A DNA stretch of 40,059 bases from CAYNLK01 sp964398055 (lineage in GTDB: Bacteria; Chloroflexota; Anaerolineae; 4572-78; J111), in the NCBI GenBank assembly GCA_964398055.1, contig CAYNLK010000055.1:1-40059 (forward strand). The letters are read 5' to 3'. Below are positions 31,250 to 39,880 of this stretch, in pieces. The notes under the pieces were generated by a model, which saw nothing but the letters and a program-made list of their open reading frames with translations, had not been told where the DNA came from and ran no database searches. Numbering within the stretch: the stretch's first letter is position 1; the number at the start of each line of letters is the position of its first letter. A program made the position numbers and the translations under genes.

Positions 31250-33196
31250 ATGAGATTAACCAAATTGTTGTTACTTGGCGCTCTGGTGCTTGTGGTAACT
31301 ATGCTCATTGTAGCCTGCGCCCCAATGCCTGCGCCGCAGACGGCCGTAGAACCGGCTGAGGTTAAGGAAGAGGCGGCCCAAGAGGCAGCTGCCGCGCCAA
31401 CGGAAGAAGCTGAAACGGAAGCGGCGGTCGAAAGCCCGGCCGGCGAAAAGTCTTTCTATTTTGTGTACGTACCGAAGCTGGTGCATCCGTGGTATGAGGA
31501 TGTGAAGAAGGGGATGGAACAGGCTATTGCCGAACTGGCCAAGCAGGGCATCAACATCACCTACGAGTGGGATGCGCCGCCGGAGGGCGACGTGGTCCAG
31601 TGGACGCAACGGCTGGAAGCCGCCATCGCCAAGAAACCCGACGTGCTGGCCGTCTCCTGTCTTGACGCTGACGCCGGCAAACCGCTCATCGAAGAAGCCG
31701 TAGCCCAGGGTATCCCCGTGGTCGGGTTCGACACCCCCTGCCCTGGCTCGCCCCTGACCACCTTTGTCGGCCACGAGGTCTACAACCAGGATGGCGCAGA
31801 TATGGCCGATATGCTGGCTCAAGCCCTCGGCGGCAAGGGTAAGGTGGCTATCCTCTTGGGCAGCCCCGGCGCAGCCAACCACAAGCAGCGGGTTGAAGGC
31901 TTCAAGCAGACGATGGCTGAGAAATATCCGGACATCGAAATCGTGGCGGAAGAGTACGACAATGATGACCTGGAACGGGCGGTCAATCTGACGGCCAGCA
32001 TCCTGCAAGCTCACCCCGACCTCAACGGCATCTTTGGGGCCAACGCCACGGCGCCGATTGGGGCTGGTCAGGCCATCGTGGAAGCCGGCAAGAAGGGTGA
32101 AGTCATCCTGGTGGGCATGGACGATTTGCCGGAAATGGTCGGTTTCGTCAAGGACGGCACGGCCCTGGCTATGAGCCTCCAACATGTCCCCGAAATCGGT
32201 TACTGGAGTATTATGCACATGGTCGCCATAGCCGAGGGTCGCACCGTCCCCAAAGTGCACGATACCGGCTCCTTTGTCGTTGATCAAGCCATGGTCGATA
32301 GCTATAAAGAGGCCCAGGGCGAGCCGAAGAGTGATTTCTATTTTGTGTACGTACCGAAGCTGGTGCATCCGTGGTATGAGGATGTGAAGAAGGGGATGGA
32401 ACAGGCTATTGCCGAACTGGCCAAGCAGGGCATCAACATCACCTACGAGTGGGATGCGCCGCCGGAGGGCGACGTGGTCCAGTGGACGCAACGGCTGGAA
32501 GCCGCCATCGCCAAGAAACCCGACGTGCTGGCCGTCTCCTGTCTTGACGCTGACGCCGGCAAACCGCTCATCGAAGAAGCCGTAGCCCAGGGTATCCCCG
32601 TGGTCGGGTTCGACACCCCCTGCCCTGGCTCGCCCCTGACCACCTTTGTCGGCCACGAGGTCTACAACCAGGATGGCGCAGATATGGCCGATATGCTGGC
32701 TCAAGCCCTCGGCGGCAAGGGTAAGGTGGCTATCCTCTTGGGCAGCCCCGGCGCAGCCAACCACAAGCAGCGGGTCGAAGGTTTCAAGCAGACCATGGCC
32801 GAAAAGTATCCCGACATCGAGATCGCGGCTGAAGAGTATGACAACGATGACCTCGAACGGGCGGTCAACCTGACCGCCAGTATCCTGCAAGCTCATCCTG
32901 ACCTCAACGGCATCTTTGGGGCCAACGCCACCGCCCCCATCGGCGCCGGACGGGCCATCGTTGAAGCCGGCAAGAAGGGTGAGGTCGTCCTGGTCGGTAT
33001 GGATGACTTGCCGGAGATGGTCGGTTTCGTCAAGGATGGCACTGCCTTGGCTATGAGCCTCCAGCACGTCCCTGAAATCGGCTACTGGAGTATTAAATAC
33101 ATGACCGCGTTAGGTCAAGGGCGGACTGTGCCAACGGTACACGACACCGGCTCCTTTGTGGTCGATCAAGCCATGGTCGATACCTACAAGCAATAA
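31250..33196 (+). CDS. Lipoprotein sugar-binding protein with tandemly duplicated ligand-binding domains
   Basis: The protein has 648 residues from ATG 31250, chosen because it follows AGGAGAAAGGA and starts a lipoprotein signal (MRLTKLLLLG, lipobox IVAC with Cys23). An in-frame ATG at 31199 would place 17 polar residues before the signal. After an acidic Ala/Glu linker (about 35-65) come two complete type-4 periplasmic-binding domains of about 294 residues each, beginning FYFVYVPKLVHPWYEDVKKG. At the protein level they are nearly identical. At the DNA level the first 441 bp of each are identical (31453-31893 and 32335-32775), while the rest differs at many, mostly silent, positions. It should deliver a sugar-like ligand to the ABC transporter encoded next. 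Two fused binding domains on one lipid anchor are unusual. Confidence 0.93.
   Translation: MRLTKLLLLGALVLVVTMLIVACAPMPAPQTAVEPAEVKEEAAQEAAAAPTEEAETEAAVESPAGEKSFYFVYVPKLVHPWYEDVKKGMEQAIAELAKQGINITYEWDAPPEGDVVQWTQRLEAAIAKKPDVLAVSCLDADAGKPLIEEAVAQGIPVVGFDTPCPGSPLTTFVGHEVYNQDGADMADMLAQALGGKGKVAILLGSPGAANHKQRVEGFKQTMAEKYPDIEIVAEEYDNDDLERAVNLTASILQAHPDLNGIFGANATAPIGAGQAIVEAGKKGEVILVGMDDLPEMVGFVKDGTALAMSLQHVPEIGYWSIMHMVAIAEGRTVPKVHDTGSFVVDQAMVDSYKEAQGEPKSDFYFVYVPKLVHPWYEDVKKGMEQAIAELAKQGINITYEWDAPPEGDVVQWTQRLEAAIAKKPDVLAVSCLDADAGKPLIEEAVAQGIPVVGFDTPCPGSPLTTFVGHEVYNQDGADMADMLAQALGGKGKVAILLGSPGAANHKQRVEGFKQTMAEKYPDIEIAAEEYDNDDLERAVNLTASILQAHPDLNGIFGANATAPIGAGRAIVEAGKKGEVVLVGMDDLPEMVGFVKDGTALAMSLQHVPEIGYWSIKYMTALGQGRTVPTVHDTGSFVVDQAMVDTYKQ
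31453..31893 (+). repeat. Direct repeat copy 1 (441 bp identical)
   Basis: It is identical base for base to 32335-32775 at an offset of 882 bp (294 codons). The first mismatches are C/A at 31452/32334 and T/C at 31894/32776. It encodes the N-terminal lobe of binding domain 1. Confidence 0.93.
32335..32775 (+). repeat. Direct repeat copy 2 (441 bp identical)
   Basis: Second copy of 31453-31893, encoding the N-terminal lobe of binding domain 2. The following 32776-33193 also aligns with 31894-32311 but with many, mostly synonymous, differences. Confidence 0.93.
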
Positions 33197-33223
33197 TAAC
33201 CAGAGGCATCGATCCTGACTCAG

Positions 33224-33253
33224 GGGAGGCCAGCCAGACCTGGCTGACCTCCC
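33224..33253 (+). terminator. Stem-loop between binding-protein and ATPase genes (attenuator or mRNA stabiliser)
   Basis: GGGAGGCCAGCCA (33224-33236) and TGGCTGACCTCCC (33241-33253) pair with one C-A mismatch around GACC. There is no T-run, so it is not a full terminator. Such stem-loops after binding-protein genes often protect that message from 3' decay and raise its level over the transporter genes. Confidence 0.5.
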
Positions 33254-33321
33254 TCCTCTCATCCGGCCGACAGATTGCAGAGCATAAGGCAAAGTAAGGA
33301 CTAAAAGTAAGGACTAATTGT

Positions 33322-34866
33322 ATGGCTGAAGATACAATTTTAGAGTTTCGGCGTATTACCAAGGGATTTCCCGGCGTTAAAGCCCTTGATCGGATCAATC
33401 TCAAGATAAGACGAACCGAGATTCACGCGATAGTGGGAGAAAATGGGGCAGGCAAGTCAACCCTAATGAAAATTGCGGCCGGTCTCTACCAGCCCGATGA
33501 CGGGGAAGTCATTCTGGATGGACAGGTTGTGCAGCTCAAGAATGCCGAAGAAGCCTTAAAATTGGGCATTGCCATGGTCCCACAAGAGCTGAATTTGGTG
33601 CCCGAGATGACGGTTACTGAAAACATCCTGTTGGGGATTGAACCCCGTCATCGATTTGGGGTGGTCGATCGAGCCGAGGCCGAACGCAGAGCCAGAGAGA
33701 TTTTACACTCGTTGGGATTAACCATCGAGACGAAACAGAAGCTCAAACAGTTGAGTGTGGCCGAACAACAGATGATCCAGATTGCCCGCGCCCTGGCTTT
33801 TGAGTGTAACATCTTGATTATGGACGAACCAACGGCCGCATTGAGCGACCGTGAAAAAAGCGCTCTCTTTGAACGGATCCGGCGGCTGCAAGAAAGCGGT
33901 CGAACGATTCTCTACATCTCACACCGGATGGAAGAGATCTTCGAGATTTCAGATCGAATCACGGTCCTCAGGGACGGTCAACTGATGCAAACCTTGCATC
34001 GAAACGAGACCAATCAAGATGAGATTGTGCGGTTGATGATTGGCCGTTCCTTGAAAGAATTTTTGCATGTTAGAGAAGAGCGCCAGCGCGGCGATAAACC
34101 GTTGCTGGAAGTACGCAATTTCAGCCGAGCCGGGCTTTTTGAAAATGTTTCATTTACGCTTTACGAACGAGAAATTTTGGGCTTTGCCGGGCTGGTTGGG
34201 GCGCGCCGGACCGAAACATTGAGCAGCGTTTTTGGTTCTCCCCCACCGGACAGCGGCGAGATTCTGCTCGAAGGCCAGCCGGTGACGATCAAATCGCCGG
34301 CCGACGCCACCCGGCTGGGTCTGGGATATGTGCCCGAAGAACGCAAACGGCAGGGACTGTTCCTGATTATGAGTGTTTTGCATAACATTTCAATGCCGTT
34401 TGTTAAACGCTTCCAGGGCTGGCTGGCCATCAACCACACCGACGAACTTGCAGCCGGCGCCCAGCTTAGCCAACAATTAAAGGTGCAGACCCCTTCCCTG
34501 GCTCAACAAGTCCAATACTTGAGCGGCGGCAATCAGCAAAAGGTGGTGCTGGCCCGCTGGCTGGGCAGCGGGGCCAGAATCTTGATTTTGGACGAGCCGA
34601 CCCGCGGCATCGACGTGAACGCCAAAGCCGAAATCCATGCCTTGATTACTGAATTGGTCAATCAAGGCAAGAGCATCATCCTGATCTCATCCGAGTTGCA
34701 GGAAATTATGGCCATTGCGACCCGGATTATGGTGATGCGCGAGGGGCACATCGTTGGCGAACTCTATCCTGAGAATGTAACCGAAGAAGAGGTGCTCCGG
34801 CTGGCTATGTTCGGCGCAAATGGCCAAACAACGGCCCCGGAACTATCTCTGAACGTGGTTAATTAG
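33322..34866 (+). CDS. Sugar ABC transporter ATP-binding protein, two fused ATPase domains (RbsA/MglA type)
   Basis: The 514-residue protein has two ABC cassettes. The first has Walker A GENGAGKST (39-47), signature LSVAEQQMIQIARAL and Walker B ILIMDEPTAALS. The second has a degenerate Walker A (GLVGARRTE, no lysine), signature LSGGNQQKVVLARWL and Walker B ILILDEPTRGIDV. This asymmetry is normal for the carbohydrate uptake (CUT2) family. It powers import of the ligand bound by the tandem binding protein. The segment before the ATG carries AGTAAGGACTA twice in tandem, giving two possible ribosome sites. The permease gene follows 22 bp later. Confidence 0.95.
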   Translation: MAEDTILEFRRITKGFPGVKALDRINLKIRRTEIHAIVGENGAGKSTLMKIAAGLYQPDDGEVILDGQVVQLKNAEEALKLGIAMVPQELNLVPEMTVTENILLGIEPRHRFGVVDRAEAERRAREILHSLGLTIETKQKLKQLSVAEQQMIQIARALAFECNILIMDEPTAALSDREKSALFERIRRLQESGRTILYISHRMEEIFEISDRITVLRDGQLMQTLHRNETNQDEIVRLMIGRSLKEFLHVREERQRGDKPLLEVRNFSRAGLFENVSFTLYEREILGFAGLVGARRTETLSSVFGSPPPDSGEILLEGQPVTIKSPADATRLGLGYVPEERKRQGLFLIMSVLHNISMPFVKRFQGWLAINHTDELAAGAQLSQQLKVQTPSLAQQVQYLSGGNQQKVVLARWLGSGARILILDEPTRGIDVNAKAEIHALITELVNQGKSIILISSELQEIMAIATRIMVMREGHIVGELYPENVTEEEVLRLAMFGANGQTTAPELSLNVVN

Positions 34867-34888
34867 GCCGGAAGGAGAGATAACTTAC

Positions 34889-35935
34889 ATGACCACTCCA
34901 TCAACCGTAAAATCTGAAAAAACTATAACCGCTAATACCTCAGTCAGCATTTTGGGACGGCTGTGGGATTGGATTGGACATTCCCAGGCCACAGCCCTAT
35001 TGGGTTTTCTGATTGTGCTGTCAATCGTGATCGGCCTGATCGCGCCGCGCTTTCTGCAAGTGAGTAATTTGGGGGTAATTACCCGCCAGGCCTCTTTTGT
35101 GGCCCTGGTTTCGCTGGGCCAGATGACCGCCCTGATCGGCGGGGCGCTTGATCTGTCGGTAGGCGCCACGGCCGGGCTGGCCGGTATCTGCGCGGCGATG
35201 CTCATGCACTATACCAACATCAATCCCTACCTGGCCATGCTGATGGGTATAGCCGTAGGCTCATTGGTCGGCCTGTGCAACGGCCTCCTGGTGACTCGCT
35301 TACGCCTGAACGCGCTGATTGCGACGTTGGGCACCGCCTTTATGATCCAGGGGGCCATCCTGGTTGTAACCGGCGGCTGGGCTATACCGGATATGCCCGT
35401 AGCCATCCAATGGATTGGTAAAGACAGCCTGGGGCCGATTCCGATCCCAACCGTGATTACGATTCTGATCGCCATTGTCCTGTCCTTTATGCTTAACCGC
35501 ACCTTTATTGGCCGCCATATCTTTGCCATCGGCGGCAACGAAGAAGCCGCCATCCTGGTTGGTATTCCGGTGAAGCGGGTCAGGACCCTGGTTTTTGTGA
35601 TCTCCGGCACGCTGGCTGCTACGGCCGGGGTGATTATGGTCGCCCGGCTGGCCTCAGGGCAGCCAACTATCGGCTCCAGTTGGCTGTTGCCCTCTTTCGC
35701 TGCGGCAATCTTGGGCGGTACGGCCATGTCCGGCGGAACCGGCTCGGTGCTGGGCACGCTAGTTGGGGCGGTGCTGATGGCGGTTATCCAGAATGGGATC
35801 GTGATGATCGGTTTGTCAGTTTACTGGGAAAATGTTGTGGTGGGGGCGGTCTTGATTGTGGCGATCATCTTCGATAGCTTCCGCACCGGCAATTTACGCT
35901 TACGGTTTGGTCGTAAACAAACCAGAGAAATATGA
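34889..35935 (+). CDS. Sugar ABC transporter permease (RbsC type)
   Basis: The 348-residue protein has a short polar N-terminus and about nine to ten hydrophobic helices. RbsC/BPD_transp_2 landmarks are present: LGQMTALIGGALDLSVGATAGLAG, VGLCNGLLVTRLRLNALIATLGT and FAAAILGGTAMSGGTGSVLGT. It probably forms a homodimeric channel, as only one permease gene is present. It follows the ATPase by 22 bp with an AAGGAGA site. The hydroxyacid dehydrogenase start is 44 bp downstream. Confidence 0.94.
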   Translation: MTTPSTVKSEKTITANTSVSILGRLWDWIGHSQATALLGFLIVLSIVIGLIAPRFLQVSNLGVITRQASFVALVSLGQMTALIGGALDLSVGATAGLAGICAAMLMHYTNINPYLAMLMGIAVGSLVGLCNGLLVTRLRLNALIATLGTAFMIQGAILVVTGGWAIPDMPVAIQWIGKDSLGPIPIPTVITILIAIVLSFMLNRTFIGRHIFAIGGNEEAAILVGIPVKRVRTLVFVISGTLAATAGVIMVARLASGQPTIGSSWLLPSFAAAILGGTAMSGGTGSVLGTLVGAVLMAVIQNGIVMIGLSVYWENVVVGAVLIVAIIFDSFRTGNLRLRFGRKQTREI

Positions 35936-35978
35936 TCTCGCCAGCCAATATCCCCTAGACGGAGCAAGGCTTAGAACA

Positions 35979-37142
35979 ATGAGCAATAAACTACGCATCC
36001 TTATCGCCGGTGACCTGTTTATGAGACCGCAGGTTTTTCAAGAGGTGCTGCAACAACAGTTAACCCCGGCCGGATATGAGTTGGATTTCAGGCTGATAGA
36101 ATATCCCTACCCCATCGACCATTTCACAATGGTCGATTATCCGCTGCCGCCGCGCCTGGGCGGCGGCTGGGACGACGCCACCACATATCCTGAGAGCGAA
36201 CTCCAGGTTCAAGAGATCCAGGAGTACTATGGCCAGATCGACGATTTTGTCGGCAAAATCACCGTTGAAGATATTCTGGTCGTCCATATGGCCCCGATTA
36301 CCCGCGCCGTCCTGGAACAAGCCCAAAATCTAAAGTTAATCGCCTGCTGCCGGGGCGGCCCCAAGAACATCAACCTGGCCGCGGCCACCGCATGGGGCAT
36401 CCCGGTCATCAATACGCCGGGGCGGAATGCCATCGCGGTGGCCGAGTTCATCCTTGGCCTTTTGATCGCCCAAACTCGACACATCACCCAGGGCCACCTG
36501 CATCTCACCCAAGGGATTTGGAACATTGGCCTGTACCGGGGCGAGAACGCCGGACCGGAAATTAGCGGCCGTAGGGTCGGGCTGATTGGGCTGGGTAATA
36601 TTGGCCGGGCTCTGGCCCGGCTGTTGAGTGGCTTTCGGGTAAAGCTTTTGGCGCACGATCCCTACGTGGCGGATGAGGTCTTTGCATCGTTGAATGTGGT
36701 CAGAACCCCGCTCGAGGAGCTGTTTCAAACCTCAGATTTCGTCATCCTGGCCGCCCGCCTGACCGAAGAGACCACCGGCATGGTGGGGGCCAGGGAGTTG
36801 GCTCTGATGAAACCAACGGCTTATCTGGTGAACGCGGCGCGGGGAGGTTTGGTAGATTATACGGCCTTACGCCAGGTTTTGCAGGAGCGCCGCCTCGCCG
36901 GCGCGGCCTTTGATGTCTATGATCTTGAACCGCTCCAGCGTGATGAACCGCTGCTCCAAATGCCCCATGTCACCGCCACTCCGCACATTGCCGGCGCTTC
37001 CCAGGACGTGTTGTATTATGCAGCCAGGGTTCTGGCCGGCGAGATTGGCCGATTCTTGCGGGGTGAACCGCTGCAAAACTGCTTAAATCCGCAGGCGCTG
37101 GTAATGAGTCAGACCGCCTTAAATAGAGTAAATTATGGCTAG
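35979..37142 (+). CDS. D-isomer-specific 2-hydroxyacid dehydrogenase family protein
   Basis: The protein has 387 residues from ATG 35979 (MSNKLRILIAGDLF); the reading frame is open further upstream into the permease gene but without a sensible start. The NAD-binding domain has GLIGLGNIGRAL (about 200-210). Catalytic residues of the family are visible: Arg in NAARGGLVDY, Glu in DVYDLEPL and His in ATPHIAGAS. It would oxidise a 2-hydroxyacid or reduce a 2-oxoacid with NAD(H), here probably a step in breakdown of the imported compound. The N-terminal part is longer and more divergent than in phosphoglycerate dehydrogenase. It overlaps the next gene by 8 bp (ATGGCTAG), showing translational coupling. 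Confidence 0.92.
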   Translation: MSNKLRILIAGDLFMRPQVFQEVLQQQLTPAGYELDFRLIEYPYPIDHFTMVDYPLPPRLGGGWDDATTYPESELQVQEIQEYYGQIDDFVGKITVEDILVVHMAPITRAVLEQAQNLKLIACCRGGPKNINLAAATAWGIPVINTPGRNAIAVAEFILGLLIAQTRHITQGHLHLTQGIWNIGLYRGENAGPEISGRRVGLIGLGNIGRALARLLSGFRVKLLAHDPYVADEVFASLNVVRTPLEELFQTSDFVILAARLTEETTGMVGARELALMKPTAYLVNAARGGLVDYTALRQVLQERRLAGAAFDVYDLEPLQRDEPLLQMPHVTATPHIAGASQDVLYYAARVLAGEIGRFLRGEPLQNCLNPQALVMSQTALNRVNYG

Positions 37143-38286
37143 AGAAATGACCCCGCGGGAGCGAGTTCTGACCGCCTTGAACCACCAGGAACCGGACCGG
37201 GTGCCGACCGTCTTGTGGGGCAGTTACTACACCCTCAATGATGGTACTTATTTCAACCTGCTGAAATATCTGCAACTCGGCGACCCTGTGCCACCGTTTA
37301 GAAGATATCTGTCGCGCAATTCAAACTACTATGATGATCGAGTCCTGGATCGTTTAGGTACTGATGCCCGTTATATCTGGTCTGGCTTCACCGACCTGGG
37401 CGGAGCTAGAATGGGCCTGGATGACACCGACGCCTGGGGAGTGAAGTGGGAACGCCGCGGCCCTAACATCACCAGTGTGCACTTTCCCCTGGCCGGCGCC
37501 GAGATCGAGCAAGTCGAAAACTATCCCTGGCCTGACCCGGCCGACTATTTTGATTTTGAGCTGATGAAGCGCCGGCTGGCCATGCTGAGAATAGAATATC
37601 CCCATCACGCCATTGGCGCCCGGTCCGTAAATTCCTATGGTCCCTTCGAACAAGCCTCAGAATTGCGCGGGCGAGCTGACTTTTTTATGGATACCCTGGC
37701 CAATCCTGAACTGGCCCAGCTCATCGTTGACAAATGTACCGAGGTGATCGTCCGCGGCCAGGAAATTTATCTGGACATTGTCGGCAAGGATATCGACTTT
37801 TTTGAGATTCCCGGCGATGACTTTGGGGCCAATAACGCCCTGATGATTTCGCCGGACAGCTTTAGAACGATGTTTAAACCGGCCATGACCAGGATTGCCC
37901 GCATGGTCAAAGATTATCACCGCGACCTGCCGGTTGTCTTTCATTCTGATGGGGCGATTACCGCCATCATTCCCGACCTGATCGACGCCGGGATCGATGT
38001 CCTCAATCCACTGGAACCGTTACCGGCCACTGATTGGGCTGCCATCAAGCAGGAATTTGGCGACCGGTTGTGTTTTATGGGGGGAATTGATATCAGGCAG
38101 GCCATGACCGGGCCGGTCGAGGGGGTGATCGAAGAGGTCAAAAAGCGCCTCGCTATCTTTGGCCCCGGCGGTGGTTATATCCTCACTTCGGCCAACCACT
38201 TACAGGTTGATGTGCCGCCGGAAAATATTGTGGCCCTCTTTGAGGCGGTGCGGACCTATGGCCGTTATCCCCTAAACCTGGCATAA
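37135..38286 (+). CDS. UroD-like (uroporphyrinogen decarboxylase/methyltransferase superfamily) protein in a sugar operon
   Basis: The 383-residue protein belongs to the UROD/MtaA TIM-barrel superfamily. It has the start MTPRERVLTALNHQEPDRVPT, SYGPFEQASELRG, and the C-terminal ILTSANHLQVDVPPENIVALFEAV. It is not the heme-pathway enzyme: it lacks the RQAGR-type N-terminus and sits in a catabolic operon. The zinc-binding HxCG of corrinoid-dependent methyltransferases reads HSDG (His270) here, with no cysteine, so thiol methylation of that type is unlikely. Such proteins are common in sugar operons but uncharacterised. It overlaps the dehydrogenase stop by 8 bp and is followed 36 bp later by the kinase. 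Confidence 0.9.
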   Translation: MAREMTPRERVLTALNHQEPDRVPTVLWGSYYTLNDGTYFNLLKYLQLGDPVPPFRRYLSRNSNYYDDRVLDRLGTDARYIWSGFTDLGGARMGLDDTDAWGVKWERRGPNITSVHFPLAGAEIEQVENYPWPDPADYFDFELMKRRLAMLRIEYPHHAIGARSVNSYGPFEQASELRGRADFFMDTLANPELAQLIVDKCTEVIVRGQEIYLDIVGKDIDFFEIPGDDFGANNALMISPDSFRTMFKPAMTRIARMVKDYHRDLPVVFHSDGAITAIIPDLIDAGIDVLNPLEPLPATDWAAIKQEFGDRLCFMGGIDIRQAMTGPVEGVIEEVKKRLAIFGPGGGYILTSANHLQVDVPPENIVALFEAVRTYGRYPLNLA

Positions 38287-38322
38287 GCAAATTCATCACC
38301 GGCAATTGCGAGGAGAGACGTG

Positions 38323-39864
38323 ATGGCAGATTATTTACTGGGCATTGACTACGGCACAGGGGGCGCCAAAGCCGTAGTTATCGATGCCGAAGGCCGTGAG
38401 TTGGGCTACGCTTTTAGAGAATTCCCGATCATTATGGACAAGCCGGGCTGGTCGGAACACGATCCCAAATTGTATTGGGACAGCACCTGCCAGATGATCC
38501 GGGAAATCATCAGTAAAGCCCGTATTTCCCCCCAGCAGGTCCGGGCGGTCAGCATGTCTTCGGCGATGCCCGCGCTGGTCATGGTCGATAAGGAGCACCA
38601 CCCCATCAACAACGCTTACAATCTGATGGATCGGCGGGCTGCGGCCGAGGTGCAGTGGCTAAAGGAGCATATCGGCCTGGATAGAATCTTCCAGCTCACC
38701 GCCAACCGGTTGGAAGATCACCCGACTGTCGTCAACCTGCTCTGGGAGCGGAACAACCGCCCGCATGATTTCAAGCGAATTGACAAAGCGTTGAGCATCG
38801 ACAGTTATGTTCGCCTGAAGCTGACCGGCCGGACGGCCGCCAACTATTCGGTGCTTTGTCTCTATGGCGTTTGGAGCATCATCGATAACTGCTACGATCA
38901 AAATCTAATTCAGGAACTGGACCTCGACCCGGCCATCTTCCCCCAAGGCTTTTCCTGCGGTGAAATCATCGGCGAAGTGACCCGGCCGGCGGCTGAAGCA
39001 ACCGGCCTGGCCCCCGGCACGCCGGTCACTTCCGGCCAGCTCGACTGCAACGCCGGCTGGGTAGGCGCCGGGGCCATCGCCGAGGGCGATGTTCAGCTTA
39101 ACCTGGGGACGGTGGGTAATTTCGGCATTATTCATAAAGATACCAACTTCCTGAAGAGTATGCTGGCCGCGGCCTATACCATCGACTCTCATAACACCTA
39201 CGTTACCGTACCTTCGACGATGACCGGCGGGATGAGTATTCGCTATCTGCGCGACAACTTTGCCCAGGCCGAGATCGAAACCGGGCGTATTCTGGGGATC
39301 GACTCCTATGACCTGCTCAACTTGCAAGCGGCCAGGGCGGATCCCGGCAGCGACGGTCTCATTATCCTGCCCTACCTGATGGGGGAACGGTCGCCGATTT
39401 GGGACATCGAAGCGCGGGCGGTGGTCTTTGGTCTTTCCCTCAACCACACCAAAGGACACCTGGTGCGGGCGATGATGGAAGCAGTGGCGTACGCCCTTTA
39501 CCACAATTTTGCCCTGGTCAAGGAAGCACGCAGCCAGATTAACTATCCGTTTGTCTTTAACGAAGGAGGGGCCAAAAGCTCGCTCTGGCGACGTATTATT
39601 ACGGATGTACTGAATGTGCCTACCGTCCTGGTTAAACGGCGCACCGGCGCGCCCTTTGGCAACGCCATTCTGTCCGGGGTAGCCGCCGGCCTGTTCAAAG
39701 ATTTCCAGGTTGCCAGGGGCTGGGCGGAACATATCGAACCGATGGAACCCGATCAAGCTAACCACGAACGGTATATGGCCTATTTTGCTATTTACCGGAG
39801 TCTGTATGAACATCTGCGTTCAGATTTCCAGGAACTGGCTGCCCTAAGGAAGAAATATGCTTGA
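38323..39864 (+). CDS. FGGY-family carbohydrate kinase (xylulokinase-like)
   Basis: The protein has 513 residues from ATG 38323, which has AGGAG (38311-38315) at better spacing than the GTG at 38320. The phosphate-binding motif is GIDYGTGGAK (7-16). The likely catalytic Asp241 lies in SGQLDCNAGW. The C-terminal FGGY signature region includes VRAMMEAVAYALYHN, FVFNEGGAKSSLWRRI and GAPFGNAILSG. It phosphorylates a sugar or sugar-like alcohol with ATP, probably the imported ligand, and its product may be the SorC effector. It is last in the operon; no clear terminator follows before the CRISPR repeat 16 bp downstream. Confidence 0.93.
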   Translation: MADYLLGIDYGTGGAKAVVIDAEGRELGYAFREFPIIMDKPGWSEHDPKLYWDSTCQMIREIISKARISPQQVRAVSMSSAMPALVMVDKEHHPINNAYNLMDRRAAAEVQWLKEHIGLDRIFQLTANRLEDHPTVVNLLWERNNRPHDFKRIDKALSIDSYVRLKLTGRTAANYSVLCLYGVWSIIDNCYDQNLIQELDLDPAIFPQGFSCGEIIGEVTRPAAEATGLAPGTPVTSGQLDCNAGWVGAGAIAEGDVQLNLGTVGNFGIIHKDTNFLKSMLAAAYTIDSHNTYVTVPSTMTGGMSIRYLRDNFAQAEIETGRILGIDSYDLLNLQAARADPGSDGLIILPYLMGERSPIWDIEARAVVFGLSLNHTKGHLVRAMMEAVAYALYHNFALVKEARSQINYPFVFNEGGAKSSLWRRIITDVLNVPTVLVKRRTGAPFGNAILSGVAAGLFKDFQVARGWAEHIEPMEPDQANHERYMAYFAIYRSLYEHLRSDFQELAALRKKYA

Positions 39865-39880
39865 GCAACAACTGCAAGTG

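Noticed and set aside
31453..32775. Pure assembly duplication of the binding-protein gene
   Set aside because: The downstream halves of the two copies differ at many silent sites, so two real copies exist. A local assembly smoothing of the first halves cannot be fully excluded and is listed as a check.
31271..33067. 598-codon open frame on the minus strand across the binding-protein gene
   Set aside because: It is an antisense shadow; its internal duplication only mirrors the duplicated domain on the plus strand, and it has no recognisable protein features.
30199..39864. Firm call of an AI-2 (lsr) uptake operon
   Set aside because: Regulator, transporter and kinase types fit, but lsrF/lsrG-like genes and a second permease gene are missing and the binding protein has no feature that I can tie to AI-2.
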